DNA of 64,000 nucleotides from Ischnura elegans (GCF_921293095.1 NC_060251.1:63071585-63135584), one strand, 5' to 3'. Positions 11,735 through 22,684 are shown, counted from the first letter of the stretch. Notes: generated by a model not told the origin, from the letters alone. Numbers and translations are program-made.

Positions 11735-12133
11735 GGGAGCATCCATTAATTGCGTGAGGCGTTTAGAGGGGTGAAGGGGGGTCAAGACGATTCCCACCCA
11801 ATTTCACGTGAGGGAGAGGGGGGATACTGGCAAGTATCACGCAATTTTTTCCCGCAAGACACGGAGTAAAGTATGATTCTAGACAACGATATTAGGAATC
11901 TTAAATACTATTCTTAACTAATCTTAAGTAAAAGTAATTTAAAAAATTGTTTTTTTACTAAATCCAACACAATGAAGCATAGATAAACGCATTTACCCTG
12001 CCAATACGCATTTCTAACAATATCACGTGAGATTAAAGGGAGGGGGTCGAGCCAAATCTCACTATATCTCACGAAGGGGGAAGGTGGGATCCAAAAATCG
12101 TCAAAATTACCTCACGTAATTAAAGGACGCCCC
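11735..12133. mobile_element. Harbinger-type MITE (399 bp)
   Basis: Inverted ends GGGAGCATCCATTAATTGCG at the left and the complement of GGGGCGTCCTTTAATTACG at the right. Flanked by TAA on both sides (11732-11734 and 12134-12136). A three-base TWA-type duplication with G-rich ends is typical of PIF/Harbinger elements. Internal sequence carries further CACGTGAG/CTCACG motifs near both ends. No coding capacity. Confidence 0.8.
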
Positions 12134-12236
12134 TAACACGGTATAATTTCCGTATGATCTCGTCGCATGCGATACCGCTTGCTACCAAATCTAACAGATG
12201 TCGCCTTGTGTTATATACCCTCCGACTAGTCCTCAG

Positions 12237-12340
12237 ATAGGGGCGAATTTAGAGGGGGTCACAGGGGACATGACGTCCCCTCCCAACATTTTATCGAAAA
12301 ATTTTAATTTTTATCAGTTCAATAGTTTTTTGAATGCGAC
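12237..12340 (+). mobile_element. MITE family 3 end, copy A
   Basis: GGGGCGAATTTAGAGGGGG followed by a CATGAC block, an ATTTTATCGAAAAA stretch and CAATAGTTTTTTG. The same sequence order is found in reverse at 28195-28300. Only one end of the element is recognisable in each place. Confidence 0.5.
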
Positions 12341-12604
12341 TGTCTCTCATGAACTAGACTCCAACTCTTGTCCCCCCCAATTACATAGCATTGGTCTTAA
12401 TATACCGCGCACCGTCCCGACTCGACTTACCTCATCGGAACAACGATCCTCTGATCACGGCGGTAAATCATTCAGGTGCTGTGATTATCGGACATTTTTT
12501 CGACATTTTACGACCGTAATAAAATTTTCGCTGTAGAGCAGGCGATCGACAGTGCGGTGTTCCTCACAAACCCACATAAAAGTCTCAATTAGCCCTGTCG
12601 AAAA

Positions 12605-13045
12605 GGAAGCGTTCGGGGAAGTGTCCGGGTAGTGTTGCGGGAGTGTTCAGGAAGCGTTTAACGGTACGTGAACGCTTCCCGGCAGCTTCCCGAACACTTC
12701 CTCAACACTACCTGACTGTCGACCCTTCGCTTGCCGAACACTTCCTCGCCACTTCGTGGTTGAAACACTTCCCGGACGTTTCCCCGACACTCCCGGAACG
12801 CTTCCGAAGCGTGGGAAACACTTCCTCGACGCTCGCTGGACGTTTCCCCGACACTCGACCGCGACCGTTGTCGACACTCCCCGAACGCTTCCGAAACACT
12901 TCCGCGGAAGCGTTCCAAGTGGGCCATAATCTGCTTCCCGAACACTTCCGCGACACCTCCTCAACGCTACCCCAACACTTGCCCGCCACTTCCCGAACAC
13001 TCCGTCCGACGCTTCCCCAACACTTCCTCAACACTTCCGTTTCGC
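12605..13045. repeat. GC-rich minisatellite based on an 11-12 bp unit
   Basis: Degenerate copies of a unit like CCGAACACTTCC (variants AACGCTTCC, GACACTCCC, CAACACTTCC) run through the region. The first ~55 bases (12605-12660) carry the unit on the opposite strand (GGAAGCGTTC, GGGAAGTGTCC), and the orientation flips at about 12660 around a palindromic centre. The unit rarely contains a stop codon in any frame, so open frames of 95-138 codons appear in at least four frames. I do not call a gene: the peptides only restate the repeat (for example TLPEHF, SVREVFG). Confidence 0.8.
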
Positions 13046-13715
13046 CTGGGAGGCCTTGAATTTCATTCGGACGGGGTTCGTAAAACAGATGCAGGGAGCG
13101 CAAGACATTACCTCATTTTTTTCATCGGCCATGAGTAAATTTCGAGTAGAGTCTAAAGGTTATTTCATATGAGGTCGAAGGTTCGGGACCCCTAAACTGC
13201 GATTCTTTCACCGCATGGGAAATTGGCTATTTAATGAGAAAACTTTTAGAAAACAGGTTAGGTACCTACGAAAATTGCACGATATCTAAATATGTCATGA
13301 GATGTCATCATTCTACTATCTATTTTTTTAATTAATTTACAACTGATTTTTTTATTATTGAAAGAACATTGTTATAACCTTTTAATCCTTTTATATGTAT
13401 CAAAATTATATACTCATATTCATTCATAGCCCTGATGAAGGAGTGTAAACATACCGAAACATTGGGAAAAGTTTTATTCCCATTTAAAATTCTTGAAGAC
13501 TTTAAATTCTTGAAGAAACAGCCAAAAGGAGCTGAATCAATACTAAACATGGGAGGAAAAAAACTCAATGATAATAATAATCTGTTGGCACATTATCCAA
13601 ACTCAATTCGTGATTATTACATTTATTGACCGGAGAAACATTTTTTAAAGTAGGGAAATTATTCTGCTATCTGGGAAGCCAACTAGCTATGGAAGAAGCA
13701 CGATTTTTAGCAGAA
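13046..13715 (+). mobile_element. Hammerhead-like repeat, second copy, with flanks
   Basis: Between about 13320 and 13500 the sequence aligns with 8460-8640 (ACTCATATTCATTC, CCCTGATGAAGG, CCGAAAC, CATTTAAAATT). CTGATGA is at 13432-13438 and GAAAC at 13456-13460. The intervening stem is imperfect (GTGT with ATAC, bulged A). Bases 13046-13300 and 13510-13715 show nothing recognisable. Confidence 0.45.
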
Positions 13716-13717
13716 TA

Positions 13718-16104
13718 GGGAAGTGCACTAATTTTTTTTTATTGCTGAATTTGAAAGTTTAGCCTAAAAAAGAAACATTAGTATAGTCACTTTTATTTTC
13801 TGCATCTGGGGTATGCACTTTAAAACGTTTTGAAAGTCGGAAAATTTCATGTTGCGCTGAAACACAGTGCCTCCATCTTGATTGAGATGTGACGTCACAA
13901 GGCAGTAGTCACCAGTGGAGTATCACTGAATTCCGTCGCCTTCTTTAGCGCGGCGAGAGTTTCCGGGAATCGGTGGAGTTTGCTTCCTAAAAATGTCGTC
14001 TAGTACCGAAAACATGAATTCAAAATAGAATTATAAATGATTTTTTGTTCCAAATTTCATCTCGACGTCGAAACAAAAGCCTGGAGAAGATATTCATTCC
14101 CGTGCCTTAAGCACAAGCTATACGGAATAAATGGTTCAAGGCTGCTCCTGACTCTTACCTATCGATGATATTCTGTTTTGAAGATCATTTGAAGGTATTG
14201 TAAGATCAAATTGATATTTATATTATAATAATTTACTTAATAGGTACCTCAGTCACATCAGAAAGTGTGTTGAGTCAAAATATAGCATCTTCCGCGTAGA
14301 CCTACGTAATTTATAAACTGAAAGTAGTTTGGTTAAAGAATTATGACGCGACTGTTTTTTTACACGACCGGGCAAAATGCGTACTTTGCCCATGATATGT
14401 GCATATATGATAACAAACGATTTTTGTTAAAGTTAATCTTTATTTGTTGAAATTAGTACATTTATAGGTGATACAGATATAAAGGTACACGGCAGGTCGC
14501 GCGGCGTAATTTGTACTCCACTGGTGACGGGTTCATCTTGCTGATCCAAAAAATTAGCTACAATACCTCGAACTTTGAAAACTCGCAATATAGGCAGGCA
14601 TTGTAAGAATACACGAGACCATTATAGCCCAGAATGTACGTACAATGTCGAAATCCTTGGTTTTCAAAGATTGACGTATTTTATACGCCAGCGCTCCCGG
14701 TCCAGGGTTATCAACTTTTATTTCATCCTATTTGTTAGTTGAAATTATATTTCAGAATGGTTCTTTTAGCACTGCTACTGAGGTAAACTGGTAGGTACTG
14801 AGTACAAGGTACTGAGGTATGTACTGAGTAAGTAAACTCCCTTTGGAGTAATGTGAATTACAAGTGTTCGAGATATATGGCATTTTATATTCGCTTTGTG
14901 TTCCTATTAATTATGCCTGTACGCATATTGTTGCTTGCCGCGAGCCTTTAATGGCATGTGCTCTTGCAAGAGTGGTTTTCATTTTTAATGTGGAAGTTGG
15001 TCAGTATAAGCAAAGAAAAAATTAACATTTTAGCGCACACCAACCCTTGTAGTCATCGTATCTCTGCGTTTGTAATGACACTGCTAAAATACCTAAACGC
15101 CATAATGATGATAAAAAAATTGTCTCATGTCAATGATTGCTGCAATTATAATTAATGATTAATGATTAACATTTTGAATTTATATATATAACTTGTAAAA
15201 AGTAACGCATGAAAATTAATTAATTACAGCCTAACTAACGCCCTAATTGAAAAAGATGCAGCAAATTAGGCGGTCTCCCCTTGTTAGCCTTAACATCTCG
15301 CATTTCTATGGAGCGTTGAACCTGTCCTCCTTATTCAAAAATTCAGTGACCATAAATACATCAAAGTTTGGTATACCATTTATAAATCGTTGGAATTTTC
15401 CTTCTCCCAACCAAGATTATCTTTTCTTGAACCCATCCTGGACAGCGAACCATTGCAACAACCAGCCAGCTCGGAAATAAGGCTAACATCCCATGATTCT
15501 AGTTGCGAAGGGCGAACGTTCCGGCCGGCGTGAATACATACGCAACGAATAAGTCTTGCAGCAAACGTCTGAAATAGGTTTATTAGTTTGACTCGGTTCT
15601 TACAAAAAAAGTTTTGGCATGATAAACGGCATTGTGTCAAAATATACCCAGCGAAAAATAAATGCCATCATGCACTTATTAAAGATTCAATGTGCTATTC
15701 GTACTACTCTTTCCAAACTTGAAGTTGACACGTAAATGAATATTAATATATTACGCAATGATGAAGTCGTTTACTCAAAAGAGAAGCAGCCACATATATA
15801 TTCTGAAGATATTTTATGACAGCAAAAAACGGATACCCTCAAATTCTGTAATTTTTCTATGCAATAATAGTGGTAGAAGTAAACGGCGTAAAAGCTGCCT
15901 TCTGCTACTGCCTTGTGACGTCACGACCAATATTCAACATGGACACCCGTTTTCGCGGCCTTTGAATTTTTCCATATTTCAGACGGTCATCTCGAATAAA
16001 GTATTCACTATTAGGATTTAAACTGTGGTTTTTCGACATTATGTTATTCTGAACTCTAATTTAAAAAATGTGTTTGGTGCATTTGAAACACTAGTGCACT
16101 TCCC
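13718..16104 (+). mobile_element. 'TA' DNA transposon, copy 1 (2,387 bp, non-autonomous)
   Basis: Perfect 13-bp inverted ends GGGAAGTGCACTA, flanked by TA on both sides (13716-13717 and 16105-16106). About 170-190 bp in from each end there is a matching subterminal inverted repeat, GTGACGTCAC followed by AAGGCAGTAG, centred on the palindrome TGACGTCA. A second copy lies at 50321-56529 in the opposite orientation. Relative to copy 2, this copy lacks a LINE and a SINE but retains about 185 bp (about 15355-15540) that copy 2 has lost. A TA duplication would fit the Tc1/mariner group, but the THAP-like fragment inside does not, so the superfamily is open. Confidence 0.85.
14078..14195 (+). pseudogene. 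THAP-like zinc-finger fragment
   Basis: In one frame the segment reads a proline-containing strand (FIPVP), then an in-frame TAA, then AIRNKWFKAAP and, about 10 residues later, FCFEDHLK. This order (VP..., R.KW..A, C.(E)DHF) resembles the middle and end of THAP DNA-binding domains, where Trp, Pro and the final Cys-His pair are conserved. The segment ends at a GT that could be a splice donor. The same stop is present in copy 2. Because only one zinc-ligand pair is visible, identification is tentative. Confidence 0.45.
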
Positions 16105-16106
16105 TA

Positions 16107-16974
16107 TAGCCCAGGCGAGAACGGCATTCAAAAAAAGAAGGATCTTATCACAACACGAAATTTAACCACGGAGATATAAATCAAATGAAGCCATAACTTA
16201 CCCCCGTTATGGGTTTTGAGTATACTTCTTCATGGCAATGAGGCATATACGATGACAGAGGCAAAGATATCAATAGTGGTGAAAAAAATTAGAAATCTGC
16301 GATGAGTCATGAAAACAATAAAATGGATCAACCAAATGAGCGATAAGGATGTCCTAATAACAGAGGGAGGAAAGAAAAGCCTTCAGTTAAACCTTGTGAA
16401 CAAAAACGAACAGCATTATCGGCCATATCATGACGCACGGTGACTTGAATGAATAATAGGCCACAAAAACACACGTAATATTAGTCTTCTCAGGAGACCA
16501 TGTACAGTGGAGGATTTTGAGATGCACTACATGCATTTTCAAATAGATATCCAATTCCTATAATCCACAGTAATACTGATTAACATTGAAAAACAAGAAG
16601 ACAGCATAAGAAGTAATCGTGGTCCTGGATGTTACGTTAGATTCCTCACTCAGATAGAAAATGAAAATGAACCACGTTTATAGAATAAGATATGAAAAGT
16701 AAACTGTCCATTTTTCTCATAAAATATGGAGACGTCATGGCTAATTTCTTCAACAATGCACATCATATATGATTTCACTATTTCCCTGTGGTTCGTATTT
16801 ATGAAGTTCTATCGGGCTTCAAACCAGGTCGATGGGTTTATAAATGCGAACATTTCAGTGGCAGTGTCTGCCACCGTCTAAAGTGTAAAATTGCAGGTCA
16901 TTCACCGGTAGATAATGGAACAGTTCCACCACATCACCCTAAGTACCCATTATCATGAAAGTATTCTACTGATC
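16107..16974. other. No recognised feature
   Basis: AT-rich, with no reading frame of note and no inverted ends noticed. Confidence 0.4.
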
Positions 16975-17239
16975 AAGGTAGTTTTCCATGGAGTACTTAA
17001 GAAATATTCTGGCACCCTCCACTTCCTCCATGTAGTTACCTCTTCAATTAAAAATAAGGCCTACTCCCTTAAATTCTATATAATAATCCCATTCTCTAGC
17101 TTCCTTTCCCTCAGCTACCCAACATCCTACCCTAACACTGTTTTCAACATCCCCTCCCCGCTAGGTACTCCCTCCATCCATACCTTCTGCCTCCCCCATT
17201 ATCTCATCTAAAAGCTACCTCTCCTCATCCACCATGGCA
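16975..17239 (-). pseudogene. Non-LTR retrotransposon 3' fragment (minus strand)
   Basis: The complement matches the 3' part of the LINE fragment at 19780-20225: landmarks DEER..LLDE, then GAGTAC.TAGCGGGGAGGGG, then the terminal TACTCCATGGAA. It corresponds to the extreme C-terminus and 3' end of the polymerase protein. Frames are broken. Confidence 0.65.
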
Positions 17240-17764
17240 CACCACCAGCGGATGAGGGCTCAGGGGAGCTCTTCGGGGATACAACGCACCGGGGCCGGGA
17301 ACCAAGCCCGTGGCTTGAAAAAAAAACTGCCTGAAATGGATTATGGTTCCATGTATTGAAGCGGCAGATTATGTATGAAATACTATTAACTTCTTTTGTA
17401 GTGTATTCCATAGAAATGGCTGGGAAGTAACGCGATACGAGTCGGATAGACGCAAGTCGAGAATTAAACCTGACTCGTAATGATTAGGCAGGTACATTAT
17501 AAACACCTTTACTTACATCGTCAAGCAGTTTTCTTCAGTTCTAGATCTTCTTACGGACGAAAGAAGCCGAGAAATACACAGTACGAAGGTTTTAAAAGAA
17601 TATTTCTATCTTATTAGCTCTTGATATTATGTTTTATGTTCTCTCCGTACGCCAAAGCTTTATGATTGTTTTGATTTTACCATCATTCTGGCGGCCATAT
17701 TGGAAATTGACGTCACTGACACCAGCGCCGCCATCGGTCATTTGAGTCTCGAATACGCCCGATC
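17240..17764. other. Mixed sequence; TGACGTCA-containing segment at its right end
   Basis: A short GC-rich stretch (17240-17330) is followed by AT-rich sequence. Around 17690-17730 a CATATTGGAAATTGACGTCAC segment resembles the subterminal region of the 'TA' transposon (near 13890 and 15910), so a related element end may be present. No gene. Confidence 0.35.
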
Positions 17765-18355
17765 ACCCGGGGAGGGGCTGGAGAGGAAGGGAAAAGGAAA
17801 GAGGCTCCGCCGCGACAGGAGCCCGACGACGCCTCTGGGAAAGGAAAGGTGCAAAAGGAACGGGACGGGGAAAACACCTCAGCGCTATAGAAGCGAAGAG
17901 GGCCCTACTTACAGCGAAACTAGTCAAAGCTATTAATGTTCTAACGATCTTGGAGGATCATTCGACGAGGAAGAATGATCCAACGATCAAATCGTTAGAT
18001 TGGCACACCACCAATGGAAACGAGACACCTAGGGCGGGCTCGTGGGTTACACTCCTGGGGCAGGGATTCTAAGCGCTAGCTTTTTTCCTCTGCCCGCTGG
18101 AGGTGAAGGACAGGAAGGAACAAGGAAGGAGGCGCCGCCGCGATGACAGCCCGACGACGCCTCCGGGGAGGGATAGGGAATGAAGGGAAAGAACGAGGAA
18201 TCCCGCACCGTCACAAAGGCGGGCGGGCCCTACTAACAGCGAAACCAAGCGAAACGCAATTAATATACTACCAATCCTAGTGGATTTTCCTATGAGGAAG
18301 AAAAATCTATCGATCGAATCGGTAGATACACCACAAGTGGTCCACCACCCACACT
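17765..18355 (+). repeat. Two tandem units, about 330 bp period
   Basis: Unit 1 (about 17765-18010) and unit 2 (about 18095-18355) share, in order, a CGCCGCG block, AGCCCGACGACGCCTC, GGGCCCTACT.ACAGCGAAAC, AATTAAT-like and GATC/GAGGAAGAA blocks and an ATCG...GTAGA/GTTAGA block, ending in CACCAC. The GC-rich half is open in the plus frame 17700-17936, but the peptide is Arg/Lys-rich low complexity. This could be two copies of a SINE-like or UTR-like repeat of unknown class. Confidence 0.6.
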
Positions 18356-18426
18356 TTGTCGTTCCTCCTCCTCTCCGTCCACTCCACGTTCTCCATTCTT
18401 CTCCACATCCAAATCTCGAACGCCAA
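18356..18426 (-). pseudogene. Non-LTR retrotransposon fragment (minus strand)
   Basis: The complement reads a short segment equivalent to FEMW.WRR.E.V.WTE in the fragment at 19780-20225. It is only about 70 bp long and directly follows the tandem units. Confidence 0.5.
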
Positions 18427-18584
18427 GTACCTGTAGTTATTCCGTAACATAAACGTGAACATTTATAATTAAGACTTCTATTTTAATACTTTGATCACCT
18501 CACTAAAGGGTGGTCGGCTCAGCACATTTTAGCAAATCTTTAAAAATTTGTTAATAGGTTCTGATATTGAGCTTGGCGCTTTAC

Positions 18585-19100
18585 AGTGCAGACACGTTGA
18601 CGCTGAGGAAATCGGGTGAGAGGAGATTAAGAGGTGTTTGAGATGAGTGAAGGTGAATGGAGACGGTGAAACGGATGGAGAGGAGGTGGAACGACTAAGT
18701 GCTAGAAATGATGGGTGAGAATAGGAAACCTTTGGAGAAGGTTAAGAGGAGACAGAGGTTATGAATGGCACGAGTACAGGCCTGTTTACACGATACATTA
18801 AAACGTACGGGTCGATGTTTGATTGTAAGAGCGATTTTGGTGAACCGGAATGGAGCATATGCGAATGCTTGAATCAAATTAGAACAGGTTCTATTTTCTG
18901 TTCATGAATCCGCACAAGTTGGGCGGTTACACGGTACATTTTCGTGTTCATTCTTGCATTCCTACATTTAGACATTAACTTGTACGAGCTAATATACCTT
19001 GTAAACAGGCTTTACTAAGCGGAGAGAGGATATTAAAAACCATATTAGGGGATAATGTCGGATTAGTGGGGAATGGTAGAAATAGAATAGGATATTCGTA
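18585..19100 (+). pseudogene. Non-LTR retrotransposon fragment split by a MITE
   Basis: Translation gives broken matches to the LINE C-terminal segment: AETWTLRK-like, then ERRL, then VKRMERRWND, then EMMGE and KVKRR up to 18777. It continues after the MITE (18778-19012) with LSGERILKTILG. Several stops and frameshifts. Same family as 19780-20225. Confidence 0.6.
18778..19012. mobile_element. Harbinger-like MITE nested in a LINE fragment (235 bp)
   Basis: Inverted ends AGGCCTGTTTAC (left) and the complement of AAGCCTGTTTAC (right). Flanked by TAC at 18775-18777 and 19013-19015. Removing it with one TAC restores the LINE sequence seen in the paralogous fragment near 20034 (GAGTAC then TTAGCGG versus GAGTAC then TAAGCGG), which confirms the insertion point. 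Confidence 0.8.
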
Positions 19101-19177
19101 GAGACAAAGAAGTAGAATAGGTCTAACTAGGATTAACAAGGGAATTTCAGCTTGGGGATTGGGGATAGACCCGGTTG

Positions 19178-19428
19178 CAGTGACTTAGCCAGGAATTTCG
19201 TTCGGGGGGGAGGTCCAAAACCATGGGGGGAAATTTTTTTAAATCAGGGTACTAATTAGAGGGTTTTAAACTAATTTTAACACTTTTCGTAATCGAAAAT
19301 ACTTCATTTTTTAATGAAATATTTAGCAAATTCATTATTTTTCAATATTTTGTTTTCTTTTATGAAGGAAAATAATTATTTTTTTCTATTTTGGGGGGGT
19401 CCGGATCCCCCGGAACCCCCGTGACGAG
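19178..19428 (+). mobile_element. Possible hAT-like MITE fragment
   Basis: Starts CAGTGACTTAGCCAGG with G-runs on the left and C-runs on the right (19392-19420), the usual look of this class of insect MITE. No matching right inverted end or target duplication could be defined, so it is probably truncated or old. Confidence 0.4.
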
Positions 19429-19779
19429 AGAATGCTTTAATGATACAAATAAAGAAAACAAACAGGGTAATCTGATATTCTCGCAACCGGATGAATTATG
19501 CATTAAGGGACAAAACCTTAACCATGAGACATAACCATGAGGCTGGTACGCAGCCAGTGCTTCGGGGGAGGGTCTTTGTAGGTATGCGGGCTGCCTATGT
19601 TGATGTTTGTTCTCACAGTCACTGATTTGAAGCCGAATGCAACCCCTGCGAAACTGTGGTCCGAAGAAATGTAACAACGCGGTGTCATGCCCGGAAAACC
19701 TGTATCTTAACAAACAACCACCCGCGAAAGTCTGTATAACGAAATCTTACATTTCAATAAGTTAGGTATATATTTCGTT
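19429..19779. other. No recognised feature
   Basis: A minus-strand frame (19360-19713) is open but has no recognisable domain and overlaps the MITE end. Nothing else is supported. Confidence 0.35.
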
Positions 19780-20225
19780 AGCGTATGTATGAGTTTAGAG
19801 AAAAGACTAGTGAAGAGTTTGATATGGAGTGTAGCTCTTTACGGTGCGGAAACGTGGACACTTAGGAAGGAGGACGAGAGAAGATTGGAGGCATTCGAAA
19901 TGTGGGTATGGAGAAGAACGGAGAAGGTGAAATGGACAGAGTGGAGGGGAAACGATGAAGTGCTGGACATGGTGGGTGAGGAGAGACAACTTTTAGATGA
20001 GGTACGGAGGAGACAGAAGGTATGGATAGGAGGAGTACTTAGCGGGGAGGGGCTGTTGGTAATAGTGTTAGAGGGTAGAATGCTAGGTAAACGAGGGAGA
20101 GGAAGGAAAACTAGGGTTTTTAGATAGATCGAAAGGGAATTGGTTCCTGTTGTGAATTGAAAGGGGAAGTGTTCGAAGGAAGCGAAGGCTCCCAGAATAC
20201 TTCTTAAGTACTCCATGGAAACCTA
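19780..20225 (+). pseudogene. Non-LTR retrotransposon polymerase C-terminus
   Basis: An open frame (19789-20127, 112 codons) reads the end of a LINE reverse-transcriptase protein: LYGAETWTLRKED, FEMW.WRR, EVLDMVGEER and GRMLGKRGRGR are typical of the region after the polymerase domain in many insect LINEs. It has no polymerase motifs and is 5'-truncated, as failed reverse transcription usually leaves these elements. The 3' non-coding end runs to TACTCCATGGAA near 20220. At least three other fragments of the family lie within 3.3 kb upstream (16975, 18356 and 18585). Confidence 0.8.
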
Positions 20226-20527
20226 ACTTAATCGTAGAATTAAATATTGCTGAAAGTTAAATTGACCCTTATTTATGGGCAGACATCATGAAAGATATAA
20301 ATATATCGAAAAATGAAGAATCGAAAACTGGTGATCCAGCGCAAGAGCTCTCCTCAGCAGATGTATCGCGGGTAGTCACTACTTAGGAAGAACATTTCTG
20401 GGGAGGCTTGAGCCCCCACCTTCCACCCCTGATGAAGAATCCTACAACGAGACAAACCGGCTTGTGAGATTGGAGGGACTCCCTTTACCTTGACATCAAG
20501 GAGGTTGTAAATATCTATCGATATTTA

Positions 20528-20831
20528 CAGTGGCGTAACTATGGGGGATGAGGGGATGTATCCCCCCCGCAAAGCATCTGAGAAATCAAAAAACTATATG
20601 AAAATATTGCCTGGATTTGATGCATAAAAATATCACCTGCTAAAAGTTACATTTTAAGTGCCAAAATGATGTAAAATGCATTTTCAGGCATGTTATTTTT
20701 CAAAACCTTTCCTGAAATCCCCGTTTCCTGGGGAGGTAGCCCCCTCTAACCCGCCTCATTTCCCCCAGGTCCCCACAACCCCCCCAAAGCTCTCTCATCC
20801 CCCCCAAGGCATATTCCTAGTTACGCCACTG
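20528..20831. mobile_element. hAT-type MITE with perfect 8-bp duplication (304 bp)
   Basis: Inverted ends CAGTGGCGTAACTA and TAGTTACGCCACTG are perfect. Both sides carry the identical 8-bp duplication GATATTTA (20520-20527 and 20832-20839). The identical ends and duplication suggest a more recent insertion than the other MITEs here. The plus-strand frame at 20676-20930 spans its end and is not a gene. Confidence 0.93.
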
Positions 20832-20839
20832 GATATTTA

Positions 20840-22284
20840 CAACCTCCTCGCTTTACACCGATACCCAGAATCGCGCCGCTCGCACAGAAGGGTTACGTTA
20901 GTGCCATCTACTAACAATTTTTTGTACTAAGTGGACCATCGAAACTGTTCCCTGTTCTCACTTGCTACGGCGCGAAATTTATGTGCTTTATAAATGGAGA
21001 GCAAAAAAATAAAGATTAATTAGTAAGGGTGAAGCCATGAAAATACTTCGCATATCTTCTACCGACACTAACTCCTATAATTCAGGAGCATTTCCGTTTT
21101 TTGATCGAAAACGGTGAATAAGAATTTTTTACCATGGAAACATAATTTTGGGTAACAAGTATTTACAGTATATATTGCACCAATTTATTTAAAATTTACA
21201 ATTTTGATGGGGAAGTATTCGTCAACCAATTTTAAAATATGTATGGCATTTTAAATTACTGAATTAAAGGATTATTTTTAAACTTAAAAATTTTGAGGAA
21301 AATAAACAAAAACAGGAAAACCAATGTTAAAATAGCTTAAGAGAAAATCGCCACCCTTCCTTATATTTAATGGCATGCCGGTGCTCAAGAGTACCTACCT
21401 CCATGTAAGTATTCCGCCCATTATTCTCGATTGTCAAGGTTTCAACTTCCAATGGCCCGCCCTTTGTAGTCGGCTCAAACATATCTGGCGATTTACCGTG
21501 GGCGACGCCCACCGCGTTTTGGACTAAACCTTAAATGGACGTGGTTGGCCTTTTATTAGGCAACCTCAGACGTTCAGCACCTGTCCAAGTAATGGATGCA
21601 CCTTGACTTGCCCAATAGATCAAAATTTCACCCGCTGAAAACTGCCTGCTTGGTCTCGCGATCGACCTACTGCGGTTGATAGCGACACAACCTGGTTCGA
21701 ATTCACCCCGAGAGCCATGTATGAATCACCTACGTATTCCAAGTCACATTAACCAAGGTCAGCGATGCCCCCTCGTTCGTTTTTTGGTCATCGGAGTCGC
21801 CTCCCTAGTTCACTTTCCGATCTATAGTGTGATCCTCGAGTGTATCTTCTGTAACGTAAAATTTTCCGAACATTAAAGAGTAGAGATTTGGATTTGGTGC
21901 ATCGGTTGCTCACTTTGGGCTCATCTTGACTGCACAGACGCAGAAAAAGATGACTACGTCTGTGACTTTTGTAAATAGAGCAGTAACATACCTAAAAATA
22001 TCTATGTTTAATTTAGTATAAAATAAATGGTGTTTTTTGAGGTTTAGTAAATGTTTTAATAAAAAAGCCACCTATTCCATACAACCCGACTATTCCATAT
22101 TAAATTCAATTTTTAATTTTTTCTTGTACATGTATTTTTTTAGCATCTAACAGATTAATATTGTCTTAACCAAAGTCAGTTCATCGCTAATAGCTATATT
22201 GTGTGCTGATAATTATTTGAGGTATTTCCATCAATCATAAACCAAGATTAATGTATACATATGTAAATGGTATTCCTTAATACC
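20840..22284. other. No recognised gene
   Basis: AT-rich sequence with short unrecognised frames (21327-21512 minus, 21676-21876 plus). No element ends were found. Confidence 0.4.
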
Positions 22285-22640
22285 CTCCTCTCCTCTATAT
22301 ATTAAGTCTGTAGCGTGCCAGTCTGTCTGCATCGAACGTAAAATTCGTGGCCCCCTGCCTCGCACCCGCGATAGCGAGTGTCGAGAGCGGCAGGAAGTAA
22401 ATCCGTGAATCGGAGTCGAAGCGGTCCGCTCGCATTGACTACGAAAATAATATGCAGTCCGCCGACGGAAGATAAAGCGACGCTGGGGCGACGGACGTTC
22501 ACCACATCCCAGCGTCAAGAAGGTAATTCGTGGCTGGAGTCGTGAAGTGGTCCGGTCCCAGCCGAACCCCCTGTGACCATTTCTTCCAATCGGCCCATGA
22601 TTCTCGCGATTAGGGCACTATTCTCACGATTGGGCCATGA
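22285..22640. other. GC-rich block of unknown nature
   Basis: Contrasts sharply with AT-rich surroundings and has overlapping minus-strand frames (22231-22518, 22302-22505). A short direct repeat (ATTCTCGCGATTAGGGC / ATTCTCACGATTGGGCC) lies at 22600-22636. The left edge (CTCTATATATTAAGTCTGT) faintly resembles a Helitron 5' end, but the resemblance is too weak to call. Confidence 0.3.
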
Positions 22641-22684
22641 CAAGCAACAAGGTAATAGCAGTTAGCCCAGCAAGGTTAATCTGG

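Noticed and set aside
12647-13103. Open frames of 95-138 codons on both strands in the minisatellite
   Set aside because: All frames are open because the repeat unit rarely makes a stop codon. The peptides merely restate the repeat.
17700-17936. 78-residue basic protein
   Set aside because: Arg/Lys-rich low complexity coming from a repeated GC-rich unit that recurs 330 bp downstream.
19839-20216. Minus-strand ORF of 125 codons
   Set aside because: Antisense shadow of the LINE polymerase fragment on the plus strand.
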